Shown: positions 1-5,393 of the stretch, piece after piece | How positions within the stretch are numbered: the stretch's first letter is position 1 | Layout of the letters: each line of letters begins with the position of its first letter | Assembly (NCBI GenBank): GCA_902796865.1 | Contig: CADBQZ010000044.1 | Span: 1 to 9,428 of the forward strand | DNA from: an uncultured Ruminococcus sp. | GTDB lineage: Bacteria > Bacillota > Clostridia > Oscillospirales > Ruminococcaceae | DNA: 9,428 nucleotides | Direction of reading: 5' to 3' | Notes under the pieces: model-generated | What the model was told of the DNA's origin: nothing | The model's database searches: none | Seen by the model: the letters and a program-made list of their open reading frames with translations, nothing else | Made by a program: the position numbers and the translations under genes

Positions 1-1348
1 GGTACTCTACCTGTGCGTGTTCTTCTTCATGTATAAGTCCTTCGTCACAGGCTTTCTTTACTACTGCATTGGCAACGCTGTGCGGAAAATGTTCTTCAAG
101 ACAGGCTGCTGTTTTCAGGACATAATCTCTTTTAAAGCCATTGAAAGGTACGACATCTGTTACCTGCGGACAAGCCTTTGTAAGAGTACCTGTTTTATCG
201 AAAACGATAGTGTCTGCCTGTGCAAATGCTTCCAGGTATTTGCCGCCTTTTACTACACAGCCATGTGCCGCAGCTTCACGCATTGCTGATATTACAGAAA
301 TAGGCGTTGAAAGTTTAAGCGCACATGAAAAATCGACCATGAGTACTGACAATGCCTTGGTTATGTTTCCTGTGAGCAGATATGTAAGCCCGAAACCAAG
401 AAAACTGTATGGCACTATGCTGTCGGCTATTTGTTCTGCGCTGCTTTGTATCCCGGCTTTAAGCTGTTCCGATTCGTCTATGAGTGAGACTATCTTTTGC
501 AGTCTGGAGTCTTCAGATAAGCTTCTGACTGTTATTTTAAGCCTTCCTGCCTCTACAACAGAACCGGCAAAAACGCTGTCGCCTTCTTTTTTATGCACAG
601 GTTCCGATTCACCGGTCATAGTAGACTGATTCACCATAGCTTCATCACCACATACCGTTCCGTCAAATGGAATGACACTTCCGGTGCGGATAATGATTTT
701 ATCTCCGACCGACACCTTATCGAATGGTACTTGCTTTTCTGCGCCTTCTGTTGTCTCTATCCAGACACTGTCAATATTTAGAGAAAGCTGTTCTTCAAGC
801 GCAAGACGAGTACGCTCTTTTGTATAGCTTTCCAAAAGCTCTGACAGATTTAAAAGAAACATTATAGAAGAGGCAGTTTTTTGCTGCCCTCTTATAACGG
901 AGATGCCGATAGATGCAGCGTCCAGCATTTCCACCTTCATTTCGCATTTCAAAAGACAATCCAAACCTTTTAAAACGAACTTTGCCGCATTGTAAAAAAT
1001 GAAAACAGAGCGTATGGGCATTGGAACGAACTTCATGATAAATCGTTTTGCTATCATGAATGCAAGTTTGCTTTTGAAATTTTCATCTGCTATTTCGGAG
1101 GGAGTAAGTTCTCTTTCAGGCAGTGTTTTTCTATCGAGAGCCGATATGAAGTTCAATACTTTTTCACGCTGACCTTGCTTATACATTACAAGTATGCTGC
1201 CGCTTTTGCGATTGACTTCCGCCTTTTCAACAAAATCAAGAGCGTTTATCTCATCTTCCAGACCTTTAGCCTGTTTTACACTGATAATATATTCTCCGAT
1301 TCGGACACGAAGTCTTGAATACTTGTCGTAAACTATTGTGTACTTCAT
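1..1348 (-). CDS. Heavy-metal-type (P1B-like) P-type ATPase, C-terminus beyond window
   Basis: Membrane cation pump driven by ATP; 449 codons are present and about 250 more should lie beyond base 1. Residues 1-75 form a ferredoxin-like HMA-type domain without the CxxC metal site. Hydrophobic helices follow at about 105-130 and 140-172, then the actuator domain with TGES at 245-248. Two membrane helices at about 310-350 carry the motif FSCALKLSTP (340-349), where copper, zinc and cadmium pumps have CPC. The phosphorylation motif DKTGTLT starts at Asp384. His423-Ser424 stands 39 residues later, where P1B pumps have the HP dipeptide. The start is ATG 1348-1346. No good Shine-Dalgarno precedes it, and the stop of the upstream small gene is only 4 bases away, so translational coupling is likely. 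A copy of the regional operator lies across that junction. The family call is secure. The transported metal is not: the motifs fit no standard class, and iron or manganese export is only an inference from the neighbouring flavodoxin operon. Confidence 0.93.
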   Translation of the reverse strand, partial: MKYTIVYDKYSRLRVRIGEYIISVKQAKGLEDEINALDFVEKAEVNRKSGSILVMYKQGQREKVLNFISALDRKTLPERELTPSEIADENFKSKLAFMIAKRFIMKFVPMPIRSVFIFYNAAKFVLKGLDCLLKCEMKVEMLDAASIGISVIRGQQKTASSIMFLLNLSELLESYTKERTRLALEEQLSLNIDSVWIETTEGAEKQVPFDKVSVGDKIIIRTGSVIPFDGTVCGDEAMVNQSTMTGESEPVHKKEGDSVFAGSVVEAGRLKITVRSLSEDSRLQKIVSLIDESEQLKAGIQSSAEQIADSIVPYSFLGFGLTYLLTGNITKALSVLMVDFSCALKLSTPISVISAMREAAAHGCVVKGGKYLEAFAQADTIVFDKTGTLTKACPQVTDVVPFNGFKRDYVLKTAACLEEHFPHSVANAVVKKACDEGLIHEEEHAQVEY

Positions 1349-1351
1349 GGC

Positions 1352-1367
1352 GTTAGCTTTCGCTTAC
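1352..1367. promoter_or_regulatory. Operator-like inverted repeat, site E (intra-operon)
   Basis: GTTAGC-TTTC-GCTTAC matches 11 of 12 bases of the GTTAGC-N4-GCTAAC repeat found four times in the divergent control region. It covers the last codons and stop of the small gene and ends 4 bases before the ATPase start. In the leftward mRNA it could also fold as a hairpin with a GAAA loop and one A-A mismatch. By rough calculation, about 0.02 such near-matches are expected by chance in a window this size. Confidence 0.5.
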
Positions 1368-1595
1368 TTCACGACATGATGCTTCCTTCTGCGCTTCAAA
1401 ACGTATATCCTCAGCATCTTCCTTGATCTTAGTGATAGAAGCAGTTGCATCTTCACGAAGTTTCATTCCCTGTGCTACAGCTTTTACGCAATTGTCATGA
1501 AAAGTTCTGCTCTTTAAGAACTTGACTCCTGCTGTTGCAGCCAGTACCCCCAATGCAAAATATTTTGTTTTTTCATTCTTGAATTGATCGAACAT
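1353..1595 (-). CDS. Small single-helix membrane protein, probably DUF6110-like
   Basis: An 80-residue protein of unknown function. A short charged N-terminus (about 1-11) is followed by one hydrophobic, Ala/Gly-rich segment (about 12-27) that could span or lie in the membrane. A charged helical tail (about 36-74) rich in Lys, Glu and Ala could form a coiled coil. There is a Cys at 36 and another near the C-terminus. The start ATG at 1595-1593 has an AAGGAG site (1610-1605) at good spacing. It is the first gene of the leftward operon, 4 bases upstream of the P-type ATPase. From memory, small proteins of this shape sit next to this kind of metal ATPase in Clostridia and are filed as DUF6110; I could not verify that. 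An accessory subunit or regulator of the pump is the natural inference. Confidence 0.8.
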   Translation of the reverse strand: MFDQFKNEKTKYFALGVLAATAGVKFLKSRTFHDNCVKAVAQGMKLREDATASITKIKEDAEDIRFEAQKEASCREVSES

Positions 1596-1625
1596 GATAC
1601 AATTCTCCTTTCATAAAATATTATA

Positions 1626-1641
1626 GGTAGTTATAGCTAAC
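1626..1641. promoter_or_regulatory. Operator-like inverted repeat, site A
   Basis: GGTAGT-TATA-GCTAAC matches 10 of 12 bases of the regional repeat GTTAGC-N4-GCTAAC. The perfect arms TAGTTA/TAACTA (1628-1643) overlap it. It lies in the transcribed leader of the leftward operon, about 30 bases past the predicted start point and upstream of the ribosome binding site. It is the weakest of the copies and is supported mainly by its neighbour site B. Confidence 0.5.
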
Positions 1642-1656
1642 TATAGCCGGCATTAC

Positions 1657-1672
1657 GTTAGCATTAACTAAC
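1657..1672. promoter_or_regulatory. Operator-like inverted repeat, site B
   Basis: GTTAGC-ATTA-ACTAAC matches 11 of 12 bases of the regional repeat. It lies 7 bases downstream of the leftward -10 box, on the predicted transcription start, where a bound dimer would block RNA polymerase. The GTTAG/CTAAC half-sites recall the DtxR/IdeR box, but their spacing is wider than in the classic box, so the regulator family is an inference. Confidence 0.65.
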
Positions 1673-1679
1673 CCTATCT

Positions 1680-1708
1680 ATTATACAACATATTTTGTTT
1701 TTTGTCAA
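1680..1708 (-). promoter_or_regulatory. Consensus sigma-A promoter of the small protein/P-type ATPase operon
   Basis: Read on the minus strand, TTGACA (1708-1703) and TATAAT (1685-1680) are separated by exactly 17 bases, a perfect match to the housekeeping consensus. Transcription should start near 1673, giving a leader of about 78 bases before the start at 1595 that contains operator sites A and B. A promoter this strong with operators on and after the start point points to regulation by repression. Confidence 0.85.
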
Positions 1709-1796
1709 TAAAAATGCACATAGCTTATCTTATGTATCAAAGTTATATTTATCAAACTAATTCCGGCTGAAAATCTATATTTTTTGAAAAATACTC
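1709..1796. other. AT-rich spacer between the two divergent promoters
   Basis: This is the middle of the 343-base gene-free stretch 1596-1938. It is very AT-rich with short A and T runs. I see no open reading frame, operator copy or hairpin worth naming. Everything recognisable in the gene-free stretch lies in the promoters and repeats annotated separately on either side. Confidence 0.6.
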
Positions 1797-1825
1797 TTGA
1801 CATAGTCTTATTAATATGATATAAT
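1797..1825 (+). promoter_or_regulatory. Consensus sigma-A promoter of the DUF2325-DUF3793-flavodoxin operon
   Basis: TTGACA (1797-1802) and TATAAT (1820-1825) are separated by 17 bases, again a perfect consensus. The start point should fall near 1832, giving a leader of about 107 bases before the ATG at 1939. That leader holds operator sites C and D and a possible small hairpin. The layout mirrors the leftward promoter: ideal promoter elements, then two operators downstream. Confidence 0.87.
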
Positions 1826-1840
1826 TTGAATTGGAGAAAG

Positions 1841-1856
1841 GTTAGCGTCAGCTAAC
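1841..1856. promoter_or_regulatory. Operator-like inverted repeat, site C (perfect)
   Basis: GTTAGC-GTCA-GCTAAC is a perfect 6-4-6 inverted repeat and the best copy in the window. It begins 15 bases after the rightward -10 box, about +10 from the predicted start point. It defines the repeat to which the other four sites were compared. It could also form an RNA hairpin in the leader, but half-sites that stay constant while the loop varies favour a protein-binding DNA site. Confidence 0.7.
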
Positions 1857-1865
1857 AGCGAAGAC

Positions 1866-1890
1866 AGCCTATTTGATGGGCTTTATTTTA
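1866..1890 (+). other. Possible weak hairpin with T-rich tail in the leader
   Basis: AGCCTA (1866-1871) can pair with TGGGCT (1877-1882) over a 5-base loop with one G-T pair. A T-rich stretch, TTATTTTA, follows. This is the shape of a small attenuator between operator sites C and D, but the stem is short and the tail is interrupted by A residues. It may be nothing. Confidence 0.2.
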
Positions 1891-1899
1891 AACGAACAA

Positions 1900-1915
1900 G
1901 TTAGCAATAGCTTAC
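1900..1915. promoter_or_regulatory. Operator-like inverted repeat, site D
   Basis: GTTAGC-AATA-GCTTAC matches 11 of 12 bases of the regional repeat. It lies 9 bases upstream of the AAGGAG ribosome binding site of the DUF2325 gene, in the transcribed leader. Its centre is 59 bases from that of site C, between five and six helical turns. Confidence 0.6.
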
Positions 1916-1938
1916 TGCGTATATAAGGAGAAATTGTA

Positions 1939-2238
1939 ATGAGCGTTGTTATAGTTGGTGGAAATGAAAGAATGGAAAGACAGTATTCGGATCTTTGCAG
2001 AGAGTACTCCTGCAAAGCAAAGGTGTTTACGAAGACAACTGGCTCAATGCGAAAACTTGGTACACCGGATCTTGTTGTACTGTTCACTAAAACGGTATCA
2101 CACAAAATGCTTCATTCGCTGAAATGCCAGAACAATATGGATAATTTAAAAATAGCAAGATGTTCTTCAAGCTCGCTTTCAGCACTTAAAAATATACTTG
2201 AGCAGCACGTTAAGGGAGGTGCTCTGGCAAATGTCTGA
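1939..2238 (+). CDS. DUF2325 family protein
   Basis: A 99-residue soluble protein of unknown function. I recognise the DUF2325 pattern: an N-terminal strand and glycine turn (MSVVIVGGNE), a helix with RQYSDLCREY, a KVFTK strand near 30, a central PDLVVLFT strand with the conserved SHKM after it (about 54-57), and a C-terminal IARCSSSS segment before a final helix. The alternating strands and helices suggest a small Rossmann-like or flavodoxin-like fold. The AAGGAG site at 1925-1930 is 8 bases before the ATG and settles the start. It is the first gene of a three-gene operon. Its stop overlaps the start of the next gene by 8 bases, which implies translational coupling. Family members are often found near ferrous-iron uptake and flavodoxin genes in Clostridia (from memory), which fits an iron-related role but does not show one. 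Confidence 0.88.
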   Translation: MSVVIVGGNERMERQYSDLCREYSCKAKVFTKTTGSMRKLGTPDLVVLFTKTVSHKMLHSLKCQNNMDNLKIARCSSSSLSALKNILEQHVKGGALANV

Positions 2239-2788
2239 TGAGATAGTAATATCCAATTGTTCACCGACACTTGCATCACTTAAAACAGCAAATCTTTTTG
2301 GATGCCGTTTTTCAGGAAGGGATGAACTGCTAAGCTGTATGAAAAGATACAATGCCAAGCTCGTTCCCAAGGGTCTGCGAATGATACCTTTGAAATTTGA
2401 GAATGGCAGGGCGCTTATATATATCTATCGTCCGGACAGACTGAAAAGAGACCTTAATGACAAGTGCGCCGAGCGTATACTAAGTGAAAGAAATTATCCG
2501 GTTAAAAATATGGAACTTTGTATTGCTACACTCAGAAAGCGTTTGTCGGGAAGCAGTTTGTTCCCACATGAGATAGGATTGTTTTTAGGTTATCCTCCCA
2601 AGGACGTTGACGGCTTTATAAAGCATGGCGGCAAGGGTGAAAAGTGCACAGGCACATGGAAGGTATACGGTGATAAAAATGAAGCTGAGAACAGCTTCAG
2701 AAAATACAAAAAATGCACACAAGCCTATATGACAGCTTTCAGACATCATCATTCGTTTGAAAGACTTGTTGTAGGCAAAAATAAATGA
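2231..2788 (+). CDS. DUF3793 family protein
   Basis: A 185-residue soluble protein of unknown function that I recognise as DUF3793. The clearest signature is FPHEIGLFLGYPP at 111-123, followed by a GTWKVYGD segment at 141-148 and a Phe/Tyr/Cys-containing helix (about 155-165). The N-terminal part (about 10-70) contains a Leu- and Lys-rich helical region and a LIYIYRP strand. I chose ATG 2231 because GGGAGGT (2214-2220) stands at good spacing before it and the family-like sequence begins there. An upstream in-frame ATG at 2198 would add 11 residues deep inside the preceding gene. It overlaps the DUF2325 gene by 8 bases and is followed after 16 bases by the flavodoxin gene. In my recollection DUF3793 genes travel with flavodoxin and FeoA/FeoB genes in anaerobic Firmicutes, so a role in iron or redox homeostasis is an inference from context. 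Confidence 0.88.
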   Translation: MSDEIVISNCSPTLASLKTANLFGCRFSGRDELLSCMKRYNAKLVPKGLRMIPLKFENGRALIYIYRPDRLKRDLNDKCAERILSERNYPVKNMELCIATLRKRLSGSSLFPHEIGLFLGYPPKDVDGFIKHGGKGEKCTGTWKVYGDKNEAENSFRKYKKCTQAYMTAFRHHHSFERLVVGKNK

Positions 2789-2804
2789 AAGAAGGAATGA
2801 TCAC

Positions 2805-3230
2805 ATGAAAAAAGCAGCAGTAGTTTATTGGAGCGGTACAGGAAATACCGAAGCAATGGCAAAAGCTATAGCGGAAGGAGCTAAGGATAACGGTGCAGAG
2901 GTGGATATTTTTACTGCATCGGAATTTAACGGCGATAAAATGGATGAGTATGAAGCGATAGCTTTCGGCTGTCCGGCAATGGGAGCGGAGGAACTTGAAG
3001 AATCAGAGTTTCAGCCTATGTTTGATACCTGCAAGCCCAAACTTTCCGGCAAGAATATTGCTCTCTTCGGTTCATATGACTGGGGTGACGGCGAATGGCT
3101 CAGACTGTGGGAGGCTGATTGCAGGGACAGCGGAGCTGTGATACTCTGTGACAGTCTGGCAGTAAACAATACTCCTGACGATGACGGAATAGAACAGTGC
3201 AAAGTTGTAGGCAGAGCTATTTCTCAATAG
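2805..3230 (+). CDS. Short-chain flavodoxin
   Basis: A 141-residue FMN-binding electron carrier, cytoplasmic, the usual length for clostridial short-chain flavodoxins (about 138). The phosphate-binding loop is SGTGNT at 10-15. The first isoalloxazine loop is CPAMGAEE at 56-63 with Met59, followed by LEESEFQPMF. The second is GSYDWGDGEW at 89-98 with Trp93. These match the Clostridium beijerinckii flavodoxin loops that hold Met56 and Trp90. The position after the loop glycine is Ala61 rather than the acidic residue of that protein, which might shift the redox potential. The ribosome binding site AGAAGGA precedes the ATG. It is the last gene of the operon, and a strong terminator follows. Flavodoxins commonly replace ferredoxin when iron is short, so the shared operators suggest iron-responsive control. 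The stop codon is TAG, which matters for interpreting clpB. Confidence 0.95.
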   Translation: MKKAAVVYWSGTGNTEAMAKAIAEGAKDNGAEVDIFTASEFNGDKMDEYEAIAFGCPAMGAEELEESEFQPMFDTCKPKLSGKNIALFGSYDWGDGEWLRLWEADCRDSGAVILCDSLAVNNTPDDDGIEQCKVVGRAISQ

Positions 3231-3291
3231 TTGCACAATATATATAGGTGCGGCTTAGAGCGACGTTTTTTAGTTTGCCTTAAATATACAT

Positions 3292-3322
3292 AAAAAGGAC
3301 GAGTTTTTATCTCGTCCTTTTT
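3292..3322. terminator. Bidirectional rho-independent terminator
   Basis: A perfect 12-bp stem (3292-3303 with 3311-3322) of sequence AAAAAGGACGAG closes a 7-base loop. The stem begins with an A run and ends with a T run, so it works in both directions. It lies between the converging flavodoxin operon (stop at 3230) and the phospho-sugar mutase gene (stop at 3337) and should serve both. The 61 bases between the flavodoxin stop and the stem hold nothing else I can name. Confidence 0.93.
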
Positions 3323-3336
3323 ATTATGATCATTTT

Positions 3337-5052
3337 TTATTTTACAAGCTTTGAAAAGCTTTCGATGAGCTTTCCGCAGATCTCTTTTGCTTTATCCATA
3401 TCGTCTGCTATTGAAGTGTAGTAAGCCTTTATCTTAGGCTCTGTACCTGAAGGTCTTATGATAACTTTTTCTCCGCCTTCAAGAGCAAATACTAAAACGT
3501 TTGACTTTGGAAGTGTTATCGCAGTTTCATTGCCCGAGGCAATGTCAACGGTAATGCCCTTTTTGTAGTCGGAAAATTCTACTACTTTATATCCTGCGAT
3601 CTCAGAAAGACGGTCTTCACGGAGAGTATTCATTATTTCGTTCATTTTTGCCATACCTGCTTCGCCTTCAAATGCAAAACTTTGCTGAGTATGATAATAA
3701 TGACCGTATTTCTTATACATATTGTCACGAGCCTGTAAAAGTGAGATGCCTTTTGTTCTGTAGAATGCAGCCATTTCACAGATAAGCATTGAAGCATCAA
3801 CAGCATCTTTATCTCTTACATAGCTTCCTGAAAGATAGCCATAGCTTTCTTCATATCCGAAAATGTATCTGTCTTCTTCACCTTTGTTTTCGAGTATGCC
3901 TATCTGTTCACCGATAAATTTGAAACCTGTAAGGACTTCGATAAGCTCTACTCCGTATTCTTCTGCTATTTTCTTTATGATATCTGTTGTAACGATAGTC
4001 TTTACAGTGATAGGAGCATTTGGCATTTTACCCTGTCTTGTTCTTTCACTGCATATGTATTCGAGAAGCATAGCGCCTGTCTCGTTACCGGTGATAAGAA
4101 CATATTCGCCGTTTTCATCTGGAACAGCAATACCAACTCTGTCACAGTCCGGATCGGTCGCAAGAAGAAGATCAGGATGTACTTTTTCGCAAAGTCTTAG
4201 TCCGTATTCAAGAGCTTCTCTTACCTCAGGGTTAGGATAAGGACAGGTAGTGAAGTTTCCGTCCGGGTTTTCCTGCTCGGGAACTACTGTAACGTCCTTT
4301 ACGCCGATAGCATCAAGGATATGTCTTACCGGCTTATTGCCTGTACCGTTGAGAGGAGTGTAAACTACTTTAAGACCGCTTCCGGCAACAAGGTCAGTGT
4401 TGAGACCTTCTTCAAGAACTCTCTTATAGAAACGTTCGTTTATATCTTTACTGATATATTCGATCATGCCGTTTTTTACTGCTTCATCGAAATCAACGCA
4501 TTTTACATCGCTGAATATATCGAGCTTGTTTACTTTTTCGATGACTTTTTCGGATTCAGCCACACTAAGCTGACAGCCGTCTGCACTATAAGCCTTGTAG
4601 CCGTTATATTTAGATGGGTTATGGCTTGCTGTTACCATAACGCCTGCCTGACAGCCAAGCTCTCTTACTGCATAAGAAAGCATAGGTGTAGGTGTAAGCT
4701 CGGGATAGATGTGTACGTGTATTCCGTTTGCAGCGAATACACCGGCAGCAGCCTTTGAGAATGTATCTGACTTTATTCTGCTGTCGAATGATATAGCAAC
4801 GTGCGGATCATCGAATGCTTCGTTTATATAATCGGCAAATCCCTGTGTTGCACGTCTTACCGTATATATATTCATTCTGTTTGTACCGGCACCGATAACT
4901 CCACGGAGTCCGCCTGTACCGAATTCAAGTTCACGGTAGAATCTGTCTCTTATTTTTTCGGGTTCGTCTTTTATTTCCTGAAGTTCAGATATAAGATCCG
5001 GATCATCAGATGCCTTCTCACACCAAAGTTTATAAAGTTCATTTATTTCCAT
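3337..5052 (-). CDS. pgcA: Phospho-sugar mutase (alpha-phosphoglucomutase/phosphomannomutase)
   Basis: A cytoplasmic enzyme that interconverts glucose-1-phosphate and glucose-6-phosphate (and perhaps the mannose phosphates), feeding UDP-glucose, glycogen and cell-wall glycan synthesis. The 571 residues agree with the Firmicutes PgcA type (about 580). All four active-site loops are intact. TASHNP at 141-146 carries the phospho-serine Ser143. DPDCDR at 300-305 binds magnesium through Asp300, Asp302 and Asp304. GYEESYGY at 399-406 is the sugar-binding loop. RPSGTEPK at 533-540 binds the phosphate. An early GTGGLRG (45-51) is also typical. The start is ATG 5052-5050, because AAGGAGGT (5068-5061) stands 8 bases before it; an in-frame ATG at 5088 lies upstream of that site and would add 12 unlikely residues. 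It is a single-gene unit with its own promoter and terminator. The exact sugar preference cannot be read from sequence. Confidence 0.96.
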   Translation of the reverse strand: MEINELYKLWCEKASDDPDLISELQEIKDEPEKIRDRFYRELEFGTGGLRGVIGAGTNRMNIYTVRRATQGFADYINEAFDDPHVAISFDSRIKSDTFSKAAAGVFAANGIHVHIYPELTPTPMLSYAVRELGCQAGVMVTASHNPSKYNGYKAYSADGCQLSVAESEKVIEKVNKLDIFSDVKCVDFDEAVKNGMIEYISKDINERFYKRVLEEGLNTDLVAGSGLKVVYTPLNGTGNKPVRHILDAIGVKDVTVVPEQENPDGNFTTCPYPNPEVREALEYGLRLCEKVHPDLLLATDPDCDRVGIAVPDENGEYVLITGNETGAMLLEYICSERTRQGKMPNAPITVKTIVTTDIIKKIAEEYGVELIEVLTGFKFIGEQIGILENKGEEDRYIFGYEESYGYLSGSYVRDKDAVDASMLICEMAAFYRTKGISLLQARDNMYKKYGHYYHTQQSFAFEGEAGMAKMNEIMNTLREDRLSEIAGYKVVEFSDYKKGITVDIASGNETAITLPKSNVLVFALEGGEKVIIRPSGTEPKIKAYYTSIADDMDKAKEICGKLIESFSKLVK

Positions 5053-5104
5053 TATATTATACCTCCTTGATTTTGCGGGAGTTTGCAAAAACTAATTCAA
5101 ATTT

Positions 5105-5133
5105 ATTATATCATATTTAAAGCCAAATGTGAA
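5105..5133 (-). promoter_or_regulatory. Sigma-A promoter of the phospho-sugar mutase gene
   Basis: Read on the minus strand, TTCACA (5133-5128) and TATAAT (5110-5105) are 17 bases apart. The -35 box differs from consensus at one base and the -10 box is perfect. Transcription should start near 5098, giving a leader of about 46 bases. No operator or riboswitch-like structure is visible in that leader. Confidence 0.75.
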
Positions 5134-5308
5134 TAGTTTTTTCAAAAAAAATAAATTTTTGTCAAAATCCCATTTTTCGGGCAGCTTTTTTATTTATATT
5201 TCCGTTTTATAATATGATAAAAGGCCGCTTTTAGCCGGAAAATAGGTCAAGCGCATTATATGAAAAAATAATTTTTTGAAAATTTGCAATAAAAATTATA
5301 TAAAGTGC
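5134..5308. other. AT-rich spacer between divergent promoters
   Basis: This is the core of the gene-free stretch 5053-5393. It contains several A and T runs (about 5142-5158 and 5264-5276) and a small GC-rich patch near 5221-5240 that can only form a poor hairpin. A single GGTCAA at 5246-5251 resembles half a CtsR site but has no partner. I see no gene, terminator or convincing operator here. Confidence 0.6.
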
Positions 5309-5337
5309 TTGACAAGTTATATAATCGGTGCTATACT
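5309..5337 (+). promoter_or_regulatory. Sigma-A promoter of the RHH-zinc-ribbon-clpB operon
   Basis: TTGACA (5309-5314) and TATACT (5332-5337) have a 17-base spacer, one mismatch from full consensus. The start point should fall near 5344, about 50 bases before the first gene. The leader contains the 8-base palindrome GATATATC (5357-5364). No HrcA/CIRCE inverted repeat or tandem CtsR site is present, so this clpB operon shows no standard heat-shock control at this promoter. Confidence 0.82.
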
Positions 5338-5393
5338 ATATTCAGAAACCAAAACGGATATATCGTATAAAGGAAGACAAAGAGGTGAAAATA

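Noticed and set aside
141..629. A 162-codon open frame on the plus strand
   Set aside because: It lies wholly opposite the P-type ATPase, whose TGES, SCALKLSTP and DKTGT motifs prove the minus strand is the coding one.
3240..3278. A second terminator after the flavodoxin gene (GC-rich patch followed by six T)
   Set aside because: The patch before the T run pairs over only about three bases. The strong 12-bp stem further on explains termination.
4321..4758. A 145-codon plus-strand open frame, and others at 3863-4240 and 4801-5070
   Set aside because: All are antisense to the phospho-sugar mutase gene, which has complete active-site motifs, a ribosome binding site and a promoter. None has a ribosome binding site of its own that I can see.
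5221..5240. Hairpin in the GC-rich patch between the mutase and RHH genes
   Set aside because: The inverted arms are short and imperfect with no T run after them, and no gene ends nearby that would need a terminator.
5246..5251. GGTCAA as a CtsR heat-shock operator upstream of the clpB operon
   Set aside because: CtsR needs a tandem heptad repeat with a 3-base spacer; the second half is absent.
5357..5364. GATATATC as the RHH operator
   Set aside because: It is a single short AT palindrome in AT-rich DNA, likely by chance, with no second copy near it; too weak to annotate.
5338..5393. CIRCE (HrcA) inverted repeat before the clpB operon
   Set aside because: No TTAGCACTC or GAGTGCTAA element is present anywhere between 5200 and 5394.
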